Origin: Larkinella sp965227735
GTDB lineage: Bacteria > Bacteroidota > Bacteroidia > Cytophagales > Spirosomataceae
Assembly (NCBI RefSeq): GCF_965227735.1
Contig: NZ_OZ245776.1
Coordinates: forward strand, 6,448,001-6,512,000
Reading direction: 5' to 3'
DNA: 64,000 bases
In this document: one piece after another, positions 8,787-17,147 of the stretch
Position numbering within the stretch: position 1 is the first letter of the stretch
How the letters are laid out: each line of letters starts with the position of its first letter
Translations under genes and position numbers: made by a program
Notes under the pieces: generated by a model
Seen by the model: the letters and a program-made list of their open reading frames with translations, nothing else
Told to the model about the DNA's origin: nothing
Databases searched by the model: none

Positions 8787-9503
8787 TCAGCCGGTAATCA
8801 GTGTCCCAATGTCATCTCCTTCGACCAGCCGGATCAGGTTGCCGGACTTGTTCATGTCGAAAACGATGATGGGAAGGTTATTTTCTTTGCATAACGTAAA
8901 AGCCGTCAGGTCCATTACGTTCAGTTTCTTTTCGTAAACATCCTGAAACGAAATGGTAGTGAACCGGGTGGCGGTTTTGTCTTTGAACGGATCGGCGGTG
9001 TAGACGCCATCCACTTTGGTGCCTTTCAAGACCACATCCGCTTCCACTTCGATGGCCCGCAGGCTGGCGGTGGTGTCGGTGGTGAAGTAGGGATTGCCCG
9101 TTCCGGCACCGAAGATGACGATGCGGCCTTTTTCGAGGTGACGGACGGCCCGGCGACGCACATACGGTTCGCAAACCTGTTCCATCTTGATGGCCGACAT
9201 CACGCGCGTATACAAACCGTGTTGTTCGAGCGAACTCTGGATGGCCATGGCGTTGATAACGGTGGCCAGCATACCCATGTAGTCGCCCTGAACCCGGTCC
9301 ATTCCGCTGCGTTCGCCCTGGATTCCCCGGAAAATATTGCCTCCGCCGATAACGATGGCAACCTGAACGCCCATTTCAACCACTTGCTTGATTTCCAGAC
9401 TGTAGGCATCCAAAACCGTTGGGTCGATGCCATACCCTTTGTCTCCGCTTAAAGCTTCTCCGCTAAGCTTGAGCAGAATGCGTTTATATTTTAGTTGAGT
9501 CAT
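8787..9503 (-). CDS. pyrH: UMP kinase
   Basis: The protein has 238 residues, as expected for bacterial UMP kinase. It has the amino-acid-kinase fold with 'ILLKLSGEAL' at the start, 'VIGGGNIFRG', the 'FGAGTGNPYFTTDT' loop and 'LKGTKVDGVYTADP'. It phosphorylates UMP to UDP in pyrimidine nucleotide synthesis and acts as a hexamer in the cytoplasm. It is upstream of frr in the same direction. A heptad element separates it from the biotin-carrier gene further upstream. Confidence 0.98.
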   Translation of the reverse strand: MTQLKYKRILLKLSGEALSGDKGYGIDPTVLDAYSLEIKQVVEMGVQVAIVIGGGNIFRGIQGERSGMDRVQGDYMGMLATVINAMAIQSSLEQHGLYTRVMSAIKMEQVCEPYVRRRAVRHLEKGRIVIFGAGTGNPYFTTDTTASLRAIEVEADVVLKGTKVDGVYTADPFKDKTATRFTTISFQDVYEKKLNVMDLTAFTLCKENNLPIIVFDMNKSGNLIRLVEGDDIGTLITG

Positions 9504-9533
9504 GAAGGAAAGTTTGGCGGCAAATATAGCAAA

Positions 9534-9628
9534 AGTTAAGAGTGAAGAGTGATGAGTGATGAGTTAAAAAGGTTCCTGTGACAGAATGCGTCAGCCAATT
9601 CTTAACTCTTAACGCATCACTCCTAACT
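9534..9628. repeat. Heptad inverted-repeat element B (between pyrH and biotin carrier gene)
   Basis: The left arm has heptads AGTTAAG, AGTGAAG, AGTGATG, AGTGATG, AGTTAAA (9534-9568). The core GCGTCAGCCA is at 9588-9597. The right arm has heptads ATTCTTA, ACTCTTA, ACGCATC, ACTCCTA (9598-9625). The right arm runs over the stop codon of the biotin-carrier gene (9623-9625). The inverted pairing is imperfect but the 7-base period is kept in both arms. Confidence 0.85.
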
Positions 9629-10123
9629 AAATTCGATCAGAACCTGATTTTTCTCGACGGTTTGGCCCCGACTGATCCGGACGGTTTTGATGGTGCCGTC
9701 GGTGGGGGATTTGATGACGTTTTCCATTTTCATGGCCTCCAGAATCAGGACCGTGTCGCCTTTTTGGACTGTGTCGCCGGGTTGAACGCTGAGGCTCAGA
9801 ATCAAGCCGGGCATGGGCGCTTTGATGTCGTTGATTTTGGTCAGGCTGGCCGTACTCATACCCATTTGTTCCAGCAGCAGGTCGAAGCGGTCTTTCAGGG
9901 CGATCTGGTGAATGGCCTGGTTGATTTTTATCGTAGCGGTTTTTTCCGTCGGGTTCAGATCGAGTATTTCAGCCGTATACGAGCGATTCTGGTACAGCAT
10001 GTGAAACATCCGGTCGTTCAGCCGGGCCAGATCCCACGTCAGGGGTTGGCCATTCAAAACCGGGAGATCACCCGTAAAATCGATCTCAAACGGGGCTTGA
10101 TCGTTGACGGAAGCACGAAACAT
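9623..10123 (-). CDS. Biotin/lipoyl carrier protein of an acyl-CoA carboxylase
   Basis: The protein has 166 residues. The C-terminal biotinyl domain (about 95-166) contains the biotin-acceptor motif EAMKMEN with the modified Lys near 132, and the paired 'G..V..GD' hairpins. The N-terminal half is a beta-rich domain seen in carrier subunits of propionyl/acetyl-CoA carboxylases. It carries carboxybiotin between the carboxylase and transferase subunits. Neither of those subunits is beside it, although the biotin ligase birA is in this window at 22454. The stop codon lies inside a heptad repeat arm. Confidence 0.92.
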   Translation of the reverse strand: MFRASVNDQAPFEIDFTGDLPVLNGQPLTWDLARLNDRMFHMLYQNRSYTAEILDLNPTEKTATIKINQAIHQIALKDRFDLLLEQMGMSTASLTKINDIKAPMPGLILSLSVQPGDTVQKGDTVLILEAMKMENVIKSPTDGTIKTVRISRGQTVEKNQVLIEFS

Positions 10124-10133
10124 AGCTGGAAGG

Positions 10134-10154
10134 AATTAAGAATTGGGCTAACGC
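10134..10154. repeat. Solo half of a heptad element (units plus core)
   Basis: Heptads AATTAAG, AATTGGG and CTAACGC run directly between the EamA transporter gene and the biotin-carrier gene. The sequence matches the inverted right half of element B (TTAAGAATTGGCTGACGC) apart from one inserted G and one G/A change. No partner arm is present. Confidence 0.65.
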
Positions 10155-11078
10155 TCACTTTTTATTGATCAAATATACACCCAACAGGCAAATTCCCATA
10201 CCGGCAACCTGCGGCCAGTGAAGCGGTTCGCCGTCGAAAAGCCCCCAAAGCACGGCTACTACCGGAATGAGGTAGGTTACGGTGGAAGCAAAAACGCCGG
10301 AAGTTAACTGAATAATCCGATTAAATAGGATGGTAGCAAAACCGGAACCGACCATGCCGAGCGTCAGCAGCATCAACAAAGCGGGCGTTGACCCCGGAGC
10401 CGCCACCCGCGTCGGGAAGTCGGTGGTGGCCAGCCCGAGCAGGGCAATGGGACCCACCATGGCAAAGGTCGAAGCGGTCGACAGCAGGGCGGGCAAGTCA
10501 CTCAGATACCGGGAAACAATGTTGATGTTGAAACCGTAACAAAGCGTGGCCAGGACAATCAGAAATGCGTAGCCATTGAAGGAAAAGGAACCCGTTGCGC
10601 TGAAAAACACCAGAAATACCGATCCGGCAAACCCCAGCAGAATACCGCCGACCTGCAGGAGTTTGGCCCGTCCGCGAAACAGAATGACCCCGATCAAAAA
10701 CGTAAACAGCGGGCTGAGGGCGTTTAGTGTGCCGGCCAGTGAACTGTTCAGGTGCGCACCGGCGGTGGCAAACAGAACGGCGGGAATCAGGTAGCCGAGC
10801 ATACCCGAACCCAGCAACGGTAGCCAGCGGCTCCGCGGAAATTTTTTTCCCAGCATGACCAGATACGGCAGAAAAAACAGGAAAGCCAGGAAAATCCGCC
10901 CCGTTCCGACCTGCATCGGCGAGAAAACACCCAGACTATGTTTAATCAGAATAAAGGAAGTTCCCCAGATCAGGGCAACCAGGATGAGTAACAGCCAGGC
11001 CAAAAGCCGACGATTGGAGGGAGTCGTGGGAATGGGGGTACTGGCGGAAGGTGAACCCTCGGTAAATGGTTTCGTCAT
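10155..11078 (-). CDS. EamA/DMT-family transporter
   Basis: The protein has 307 residues made almost wholly of hydrophobic helices, about ten in two tandem EamA repeats. Family motifs include 'WGTSFILIKHSLGVFSPMQ' in the first repeat and 'TYLIPVVAVLWG...GE' in the second. Members of the drug/metabolite transporter superfamily export or import small metabolites across the inner membrane. The substrate is not predictable from sequence. It lies 31 bp upstream of the biotin-carrier gene on the same strand, with a solo heptad unit in the gap. Confidence 0.9.
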   Translation of the reverse strand: MTKPFTEGSPSASTPIPTTPSNRRLLAWLLLILVALIWGTSFILIKHSLGVFSPMQVGTGRIFLAFLFFLPYLVMLGKKFPRSRWLPLLGSGMLGYLIPAVLFATAGAHLNSSLAGTLNALSPLFTFLIGVILFRGRAKLLQVGGILLGFAGSVFLVFFSATGSFSFNGYAFLIVLATLCYGFNINIVSRYLSDLPALLSTASTFAMVGPIALLGLATTDFPTRVAAPGSTPALLMLLTLGMVGSGFATILFNRIIQLTSGVFASTVTYLIPVVAVLWGLFDGEPLHWPQVAGMGICLLGVYLINKK

Positions 11079-11346
11079 AGTCTAAAAACCACCATTCAAG
11101 GCCATTTGGTTCTGCCTGATGGTAAAAAGTTGAGTAGGTAATTGATTGAAAAAGAAACCATTATGGATTAATTCAGTTTATTTCAAAATACCGCTTACCA
11201 GTATGCCGCAACGCTGTTCAACTATTTCGCGTAGTAGAATGCAACGCTACTTGACTGATTCCTGTCCTGAACGGTAGTGCCCCGTCTCTAAAAAAATCGT
11301 GAACCCGGTAACATGAAGCTACCAACCTCTCTAGCTTGGATTGGGT

Positions 11347-12309
11347 ATGAAACTGTCGGTTATTATTCTGAATTATAACTCTAGTGGCTACACGCTGGAC
11401 TGTGTCAATTCCATTCGGAAATATACACAGCTTGCTGATTATGAGATTGTTGTTGTTGATAATGGTTCGCAGGAAGTCGATTTTGACCGATTGTATTCCC
11501 TGACTCAGCAACCCTTTCTGAAAGTGATCCGGAGCCGGGTCAATCTCGGTTTTTCGGGCGGGCTACTGCTGGGCTTGCAGGTGGTCGATCCATCGTCAAC
11601 TTATTATTTCTTTCTGAACAACGATTGCCAATTGCTCGACGATGTTTGCAGCCGCCTGTATGCGTTCATGGAAGACCACAAAGCGGTGGGCGTTTGCACC
11701 GGGCAGGCTGTCAACCGCGCCGATGAACATGAACCATCGTTCAATTATTACCCCTCGCTGAGTGGAAACCTGCTGGGCCACGGCTTGATGCGATGGTTTC
11801 AACCGGCGGATTACCTGCCTCGTCGTCAGAAATACCAGCAACCGGTTCCGGTTCCGGTGGTGACAGGCAGTGCGCTTTTTGTTCGGGCCACGGCGTTCTG
11901 GCAGGTGGGCGGTTTTGATCCGGCGTATTTCCTGTATTGCGAAGAAGAAGATTTGTGTCGGCGGTTGCGGCAACGGGAGTGGAAGGCGATGCTGATTCCG
12001 GATGTCCGGTTTCGGCACCTGGGGGGCGGGAGTACCCGGCGGAATCTGCTGATTGAAAAAGAATACTACATTTCTCTTTTCTATTATTTCCGTAAAAACG
12101 AGAGTGCCCTGAAACAGCTCCTGCTTCAGCTTTCTTATACGCTGAAAGTAGGCCGGAAGGCTTTTCGGAGTACGCATTTTGCGCAACTGGCCTGGTTCAT
12201 TCTGCGGGGAGCGCCTGGGCGGGAGAGCCTTCGGTATCGCCAGGGACTACCGGTTATCGCCAGCCAAATCACGGATCATCAGCCAACCTCTTCACTGCTA
12301 TTCCAATGA
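11347..12309 (+). CDS. Family 2 glycosyltransferase (rhamnosyltransferase-like)
   Basis: The protein has 320 residues from the ATG at 11347; a TTG six bases earlier is less likely. It has a GT-A fold: 'SVIILNYNSSGYTLDCV' at the start, 'VVDNGS', an 'NNDC' divalent-metal site (a DxD variant) and 'GGFDPAYFLYCEEEDLCRRLR'. The last is typical of the GT2 subgroup that adds rhamnose or similar sugars to surface polysaccharide or lipopolysaccharide. It overlaps the next glycosyltransferase by four bases (ATGA), so the two are translated as a pair. Confidence 0.92.
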   Translation: MKLSVIILNYNSSGYTLDCVNSIRKYTQLADYEIVVVDNGSQEVDFDRLYSLTQQPFLKVIRSRVNLGFSGGLLLGLQVVDPSSTYYFFLNNDCQLLDDVCSRLYAFMEDHKAVGVCTGQAVNRADEHEPSFNYYPSLSGNLLGHGLMRWFQPADYLPRRQKYQQPVPVPVVTGSALFVRATAFWQVGGFDPAYFLYCEEEDLCRRLRQREWKAMLIPDVRFRHLGGGSTRRNLLIEKEYYISLFYYFRKNESALKQLLLQLSYTLKVGRKAFRSTHFAQLAWFILRGAPGRESLRYRQGLPVIASQITDHQPTSSLLFQ

Positions 12310-13127
12310 AAATTCCGATCAAAGCCCCCCTTTCCGTAGTCATCATTACCCTGAACGCCGAAAGAACGTTGAAACAGGCGCTGGAGTCGGTTGTGGAGTG
12401 GGTAGATGAGGTTATTGTGGTCGATTCGGGCAGCACTGATGCTACCCTGACCATCGCCAGCGATTTTAATTGCCGGGTTACCTACCACAAGTTCAACGGT
12501 TTTGGACCACAGAAGCAATATGCGATCGATCAGGCCAAAAACGACTGGGTGCTGTTGCTCGACGCCGATGAAATCGTGACGGAGCAGCTTGCCAACGAGA
12601 TAGCCGCCTTGTTTGTCGGTCGGCCGATCCATGCGGGGTATACGCTGCCGCGTAACCTGATTTTCCTGGGCCGGGTATTGCGGCACAGCGGCCAGAACCG
12701 CCAGCCGGTGTTGCGGCTGTTCAACCGGCACTACGGTCGCATGACGCCCGTTCCTGTTCATGAGTCTGTTCAGGTGGAAGGTTCCATGGGTCAGCTCTCG
12801 GGAGTCCTGATTCACTACAGCTACGGATCATTGCACGATTATGTGCTGAAAATGAACCACTATACGACGCTCAGTGCCGAAGAAATGGCTCTAAGGCATA
12901 AAAAGGCCAATATCCCCCTTCAGGGCTTGCGTTTCCTGTTTACGTTTCTGAAAATCTATTTTTTCAAAGGCGGACTACTCGACGGTTACCCCGGTTTTGT
13001 GTGGGCGTTGTTGTCGGCGGTTTATCCGGTAATCAAATATTCAAAATTGCAGGAACTGCACGATAAAGACGAAAAGCCCAAGACAAAACCGGTTCTGGCT
13101 TTTGACCAGGCGCCCGGATTTCGTTAA
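12306..13127 (+). CDS. Family 2 glycosyltransferase, WaaE/KdtX-like
   Basis: The protein has 273 residues. The start 'LSVVIITLNAERTLKQALES', 'VDSGSTD' and the 'LLLDADE' metal-binding motif place it in GT2. The layout resembles the WaaE/KdtX group that adds a sugar to the lipopolysaccharide inner core, with a hydrophobic C-terminal part ('LRFLFTFLKIYFFKGG') that may sit on the inner membrane. Its start overlaps the previous glycosyltransferase stop, so the pair probably acts in the same envelope-glycan pathway. The donor sugar is unknown. Confidence 0.9.
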   Translation: MKIPIKAPLSVVIITLNAERTLKQALESVVEWVDEVIVVDSGSTDATLTIASDFNCRVTYHKFNGFGPQKQYAIDQAKNDWVLLLDADEIVTEQLANEIAALFVGRPIHAGYTLPRNLIFLGRVLRHSGQNRQPVLRLFNRHYGRMTPVPVHESVQVEGSMGQLSGVLIHYSYGSLHDYVLKMNHYTTLSAEEMALRHKKANIPLQGLRFLFTFLKIYFFKGGLLDGYPGFVWALLSAVYPVIKYSKLQELHDKDEKPKTKPVLAFDQAPGFR

Positions 13128-13140
13128 AACCGACAAAACG

Positions 13141-14130
13141 TCAGACCGTTTCGACCTCATATACGTCCGTAATTTCGTCCAGAATACCGGCAATTTCTCC
13201 ATAGGTATCCGCCTGCACGAGCCGGAGCCGGAACGGTTTGAAATTTTCGAGCCCCTTGAAATAATTGGTATAGTGCCGGCGCATTTCGAAAATGCCGGTT
13301 TTTTCCCCTTTCCAGCGAATCGAGAAGTCGAGGTGCTGCTTGCAAATGGCCACCCGGTCGGCAAGGGTTGGAGCCGCCAGGTGTTCGCCGGTTCGGAGGA
13401 AGTGCTTGATTTCGTTAAAGATCCAGGGGTAGCCAATGCTGGCCCGGCCAATCATGATGCCGTCGACGCCGTACTGATTTTTATACGCCAGGGCTTTTTC
13501 GGGGCTATCGATGTCGCCGTTGCCGAAAATCGGAATCGTAATGCGGGGGTTTTCTTTCACCCGCCCAATCAGCGTCCAGTCGGCCTCACCCTTGTACATT
13601 TGCACCCGGGTCCGGCCGTGAACCGTAAGCGCCTGGATGCCAATATCCTGCAGCCGTTCGGCCACTTCCATGATGTTCCGGGTGTTGTCGTCCCAGCCCA
13701 GGCGGGTTTTCACCGTGACGGGCAAGTGGGTGGCTTTCACGACGGCTTCGGTCATTTTTACCATCTTCGGAATATCCTGCAATAAAGCCGCCCCGGCACC
13801 CCGACACGCTACGTTTTTGACCGGACAACCGTAATTGATGTCGATCAGATCCGGGTTGGCGCGGCTGGCAATTTCGGCGCAGGCCCGCATCGTTTCGATA
13901 TCTGACCCGAACAACTGAATTCCAATTGGACGTTCATATTCAAAAATATCCAGTTTCCGGACGCTTTTGGCCGCGTCGCGAATGAGTCCTTCCGACGAAA
14001 TGAACTCCGTATACATCAAATCCGCCCCATTGGCCTTGCAAACCGCCCGGAACGGCGGATCGCTGACATCCTCCATGGGAGCCAGCAGCAGGGGAAAGTC
14101 GCCCAGTTCGATTGTGCCAATTTTAACCAT
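13141..14130 (-). CDS. dusB: tRNA-dihydrouridine synthase B-type
   Basis: The protein has 329 residues, a normal Dus length. The FMN-binding TIM barrel has 'LAPMEDVSDPPFR' at the start and the catalytic cysteine C109 in 'GCPVKNVACRG'. It continues with 'VKTRLGWDD', 'VHGRTR' and 'GNGDI..PE.A', which bind FMN phosphate. The C-terminal helical domain binds tRNA. It reduces uridines in the tRNA D-loop using NADPH. It is convergent with the glycosyltransferase pair (13-bp gap). A 34-bp perfect palindrome lies upstream of its start. Confidence 0.96.
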   Translation of the reverse strand: MVKIGTIELGDFPLLLAPMEDVSDPPFRAVCKANGADLMYTEFISSEGLIRDAAKSVRKLDIFEYERPIGIQLFGSDIETMRACAEIASRANPDLIDINYGCPVKNVACRGAGAALLQDIPKMVKMTEAVVKATHLPVTVKTRLGWDDNTRNIMEVAERLQDIGIQALTVHGRTRVQMYKGEADWTLIGRVKENPRITIPIFGNGDIDSPEKALAYKNQYGVDGIMIGRASIGYPWIFNEIKHFLRTGEHLAAPTLADRVAICKQHLDFSIRWKGEKTGIFEMRRHYTNYFKGLENFKPFRLRLVQADTYGEIAGILDEITDVYEVETV

Positions 14131-14170
14131 ATACCGCTAACAATGCGTTTTCGAAAGATGTTCGCCAACC

Positions 14171-14239
14171 CGTCATGATTTCAGATGCACACCAGTCAGG
14201 TTTTCAAAACCTGACTGGTGTGCATCTGAAATCATGACG
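14171..14239. repeat. Perfect 34-bp palindrome in the dusB/CPBP divergent spacer
   Basis: Positions 14171-14204 are the exact reverse complement of 14206-14239, separated by a single base. The inner part includes ACCAGTCAGGTTTT, a sequence style common in Bacteroidota palindromic repeats. It lies between the start of dusB (14130) and the promoter of the CPBP gene (14273-14305), so it could be a DNA cruciform, an operator, or a mobile palindromic unit. Confidence 0.92.
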
Positions 14240-14272
14240 GTGTGAGCCAATTCCATAAAAAACCGTGTCGGT

Positions 14273-14305
14273 TTTGAATTCCTGACCAGTTTGGGCGTAA
14301 ATTTA
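14273..14305 (+). promoter_or_regulatory. Bacteroidota-type promoter for CPBP protease
   Basis: A -33 TTTG (14273-14276), a 21-base spacer and a -7 TAAATTTA (14298-14305; consensus TAnnTTTG, one mismatch) lie just ahead of the ATG at 14314. The -7 box ends 8 bases before the ATG, so the transcript would be nearly leaderless if this is the promoter. Confidence 0.5.
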
Positions 14306-14313
14306 CAGCAATT

Positions 14314-15270
14314 ATGGAAGACTTCCGCCTGACGCCTTCGTCCAATCCCCCCCTGCATCCGTTTCGTAGCCTGTTGGTTCTGCTGGGGTTTGTTTTGCTG
14401 GGCATGTCTCTGGGCGGTTTACTGGCCGGGGTATTCCTTACGGCCTGGGCATCGGCCAGCGGCAACACGTCCGTTACGGATATTACCGGTATTTTGACGA
14501 ATCCCGCCGATTATCCGGGGAGCTGGCATTTGCTGATGCTGATTCAGGCGGTGAGCCACCTGTGTTCGTTTCTGCTTCCCTGCGTGTTGTACCTCCGCTG
14601 GATCGAGCGCAAATCGTGGGCGGAGTTCAATGCCCGGCCGCTGACGGCTGTGCAATCCATGGGTTTGGTGGCCCTGCTAACCATCACCTTCATGCCGTTC
14701 AACGGGCTGATCATCGAGTGGAACCAAAACCTTGATTTTCCGGACAGTCTGGCCGGGTTGGAACAGTGGATGAAACAGAAGGAAGACCAGATTTCGGGCC
14801 TGACGACCTTCCTGACCGATTTTAGCTCCCCCCTCGATCTGGTGATTGCGTTGGTAGTGATTGGCATCATCCCCGGTATTGGTGAAGAAGTGTTGTTCCG
14901 GGGCATGGTACAGCGAAAACTGGCCCAGTGGACGGGAAACGTACACATTGCGATCTGGGTCTCAGCCCTGATTTTCAGCGCGATTCACGTCCAGTTTTAC
15001 GGTTTTGTGCCGCGTGCCTTGCTGGGTGCGTTGTTTGGATATGTGTACGTCTGGTCGGGCAACATATGGGTTCCCATCCTGGCACATGCGGTAAACAACG
15101 GGTTTACGGTCTTAATGGTATGGTTGCATCACCGGCAGATGATTTCGGTCGATATTGAAAATACGAATTCGGTTCCTTTGACCGGCGCGTTAATTTCACT
15201 ACTTTTAACCATAGGTTTTTTAGCCTTTTTTCGAAAAACGAATCAATCGTCGTCTCAACCTTATGTCTGA
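14314..15270 (+). CDS. CPBP-family intramembrane glutamic endopeptidase
   Basis: The protein has 318 residues with about eight transmembrane segments. The C-terminal CPBP (Abi/CAAX-protease-like) domain has the catalytic 'GEEVLFRG' glutamate pair, followed by 'SALIFSAIHVQF' and 'HAVNN' histidines. Members cleave membrane peptides or prenylated proteins, and many have unknown substrates. The gene overlaps the next small gene by 8 bases, so the two form an operon. Confidence 0.9.
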   Translation: MEDFRLTPSSNPPLHPFRSLLVLLGFVLLGMSLGGLLAGVFLTAWASASGNTSVTDITGILTNPADYPGSWHLLMLIQAVSHLCSFLLPCVLYLRWIERKSWAEFNARPLTAVQSMGLVALLTITFMPFNGLIIEWNQNLDFPDSLAGLEQWMKQKEDQISGLTTFLTDFSSPLDLVIALVVIGIIPGIGEEVLFRGMVQRKLAQWTGNVHIAIWVSALIFSAIHVQFYGFVPRALLGALFGYVYVWSGNIWVPILAHAVNNGFTVLMVWLHHRQMISVDIENTNSVPLTGALISLLLTIGFLAFFRKTNQSSSQPYV

Positions 15271-15472
15271 TCAGTGGGAGAAAGTACTGGTGACACCTAC
15301 CACCTACCGCGCCGAACTGGCAAAAGTGTTGTTAGCCGAACACGAAATCAATGCCGTCGTTGTCAACAAAAAGGATAGTAATTATCTCCTGGGAAATTGC
15401 GAAGTGTATGTGCAAACCGAGGATGCGGCCATGGCAAAGATTTACCTGATTTCGGCCGATTTGGAATATTGA
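15263..15472 (+). CDS. DUF2007-type putative signal-transducing protein (69 aa)
   Basis: The protein has 69 residues in a single ferredoxin-like fold: 'WEKVLVTPTTYRAELAKVLLAEHEINAVVVNKKDS...GNCEVYVQTEDAAMAKIYL'. This is the pattern of DUF2007, a PII-like small domain. It starts inside the 3' end of the CPBP gene (ATG overlaps by 8 bases), so it is translationally coupled. The function is unknown; some family members regulate membrane proteins, and an interaction with the CPBP protease is a guess. Confidence 0.85.
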   Translation: MSDQWEKVLVTPTTYRAELAKVLLAEHEINAVVVNKKDSNYLLGNCEVYVQTEDAAMAKIYLISADLEY

Positions 15473-15478
15473 AAAGCG

Positions 15479-15536
15479 AATGACCAATTACCCGGACCGG
15501 CGCAAACCTGTTCGTGATTGGTCATTTATTTTTTGT
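15479..15536 (+). terminator. Intrinsic terminator after CPBP/DUF2007 operon
   Basis: The stem AATGACCAAT (15479-15488) pairs with ATTGGTCATT (15517-15526), followed by TATTTTTTG. It lies 7 bp after the DUF2007 stop. Confidence 0.7.
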
Positions 15537-16056
15537 CGTCATTTTTTTTCGCGTACGAAATGACGGTATAGATGCCCTCTTTGGGTTTGCCGGACATTTC
15601 GAGAGTCACCACGGTGCGGGCGGTTTCCCAGATGCTCGAACGACTCAGATGACTCAGTAGAACGGCATCGCCGTAGCGCTCGGGACGGTTTTTATACAGA
15701 GGATAGTTCCACGACCAGTAGTCTCCGGAAGGAGGTCCATAGCGATCCGACAAGGTTTTGACTAGGGTTTGATACTCGTCCCAATGCTGTTGGGCGCGGA
15801 CATGACGATCGGTGAAAATGTACAGGGCTCCGGCGAGTTGATCGTTGACGAAGGCGAACTTCACCGAAGCCGGGAAGTTATAAAACCAACGCTGCCGGTA
15901 GTGAAGCGTCGTGTCCGTCATCCGATACGGAACCGTCTGTTCAACCGCCTGAACCTCTTTGCGGCTCATGCCCCAATGCAATGAGCGCAGGTCGTTTTCG
16001 GGTTGCAGAGTGTTTCCTGTCAATTGAAAAAACAGGCATAGCAGGACGAGGAGCAT
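15526..16056 (-). CDS. Uncharacterised secreted protein (176 aa)
   Basis: I do not recognise a named family with certainty. The product has a hydrophobic N-terminus (about residues 1-15, 'LLVLLCLFFQL') acting as a signal peptide, then 'LRSLHWGMSRKEVQAVE'. That motif is found in many Bacteroidota periplasmic proteins of unknown role in which a short helix-turn is repeated. The middle is beta-rich and the C-terminus is lysine-rich. It is convergent with the DUF2007 gene, whose terminator T-run overlaps its 3' end. Confidence 0.7.
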   Translation of the reverse strand: MLLVLLCLFFQLTGNTLQPENDLRSLHWGMSRKEVQAVEQTVPYRMTDTTLHYRQRWFYNFPASVKFAFVNDQLAGALYIFTDRHVRAQQHWDEYQTLVKTLSDRYGPPSGDYWSWNYPLYKNRPERYGDAVLLSHLSRSSIWETARTVVTLEMSGKPKEGIYTVISYAKKNDDKK

Positions 16057-16222
16057 ACAGGGCGGGGTCGGTGAGTAGAACGCTGGCGAATCCTACTCTA
16101 ATGATTGAGAACTGTAAATAAAGTTAAAAATAGACGGAAAGAGAAACCAGAGTAGGAGCGAGGTGTTCGTATTTTGTTATTTTCGCCGGATAAACCACCC
16201 TGATTTGTAGTTAACTTTCTAC

Positions 16223-17056
16223 ATGAAAGAACGTTTAAATCGGATGACGAATCTGCAACAGCGCGTAATTGCTGCGGCTGTCGGTGTCATCATTATCTTA
16301 TTTGGAATCTGGTATAGTGACTGGACGTTTGCGTTGTTGTTCTGTGCCATCAGTGCGTTGACGCAACTGGAGTTTTACAAATTACTGGGTCTCGATGGCA
16401 ACCAACCATTGACGTATTATGGTACGGCGGTAGGGTGTTTGATTTGTATATTGACGTATCTGATTGAAAAACAGGTTGTTGATTACGATACCTACTTTCT
16501 GATCTGTCCGGCAGCATCCATGATTTTTTTAATCAAATTGTATAAAAAGCGGGATTTGAAACCGTTTACCAATATTGGGTTTACCTTTCTGGGACTGATT
16601 TACGTTGCCGTTCCGTTCGCACTGCTGAATGTGCTGGCATTGCGGGGCGGCACCTACCATCCGGGTTTGATGCTAGGCTGTCTGGTGTTGTTGTGGGCGA
16701 GCGATATTGGGGCGTATTTTGCCGGGACAAAATTTGGCCGGCGGAAATTATTTGAACGCGTTTCGCCCAAAAAATCGTGGGAAGGAGCGGTTGGCGGAGC
16801 CCTGGCGGCTGCGGTTATCGCCTTTTTTCTGACTATTTTTGTCGATGATCTGCGGCCGTGGGAGTGGTACTGTGTGGGTGCCATCATTGTGGTAACGGGA
16901 ACCTACGGAGATCTGGTCGAGTCGCTGTTCAAGCGTAGTATTGCCATCAAGGATTCCGGCTCCACGATTCCGGGTCATGGCGGTTTTTTAGACCGGTTCG
17001 ACGGGTTGCTGCTGGCAGCGCCGTTTATTATTACTTTTTTGAAACTGTTTGCGTGA
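16223..17056 (+). CDS. cdsA: Phosphatidate cytidylyltransferase
   Basis: The protein has 277 residues with about eight transmembrane helices. The C-terminal signature is 'KKSWEGAVGG', then 'GDLVESLFKR...KDSGSTIPGHGGFLDRFDGLL', the diagnostic CdsA motif. It makes CDP-diacylglycerol from phosphatidic acid and CTP in the inner membrane, the entry point for phospholipid headgroups. A near-consensus -7 (TATTTTCG at 16178-16185) lies 37 bp upstream. The start may instead be the Met at codon 8. Confidence 0.96.
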   Translation: MKERLNRMTNLQQRVIAAAVGVIIILFGIWYSDWTFALLFCAISALTQLEFYKLLGLDGNQPLTYYGTAVGCLICILTYLIEKQVVDYDTYFLICPAASMIFLIKLYKKRDLKPFTNIGFTFLGLIYVAVPFALLNVLALRGGTYHPGLMLGCLVLLWASDIGAYFAGTKFGRRKLFERVSPKKSWEGAVGGALAAAVIAFFLTIFVDDLRPWEWYCVGAIIVVTGTYGDLVESLFKRSIAIKDSGSTIPGHGGFLDRFDGLLLAAPFIITFLKLFA

Positions 17057-17147
17057 CACTGACGCGGGTTGGCACAGCCAATGCCCTGTCAGGGAAACCC
17101 TAAACCTGGACCATGCGCCGTTGAGACCGGCGTTTTACGATTGAGAC

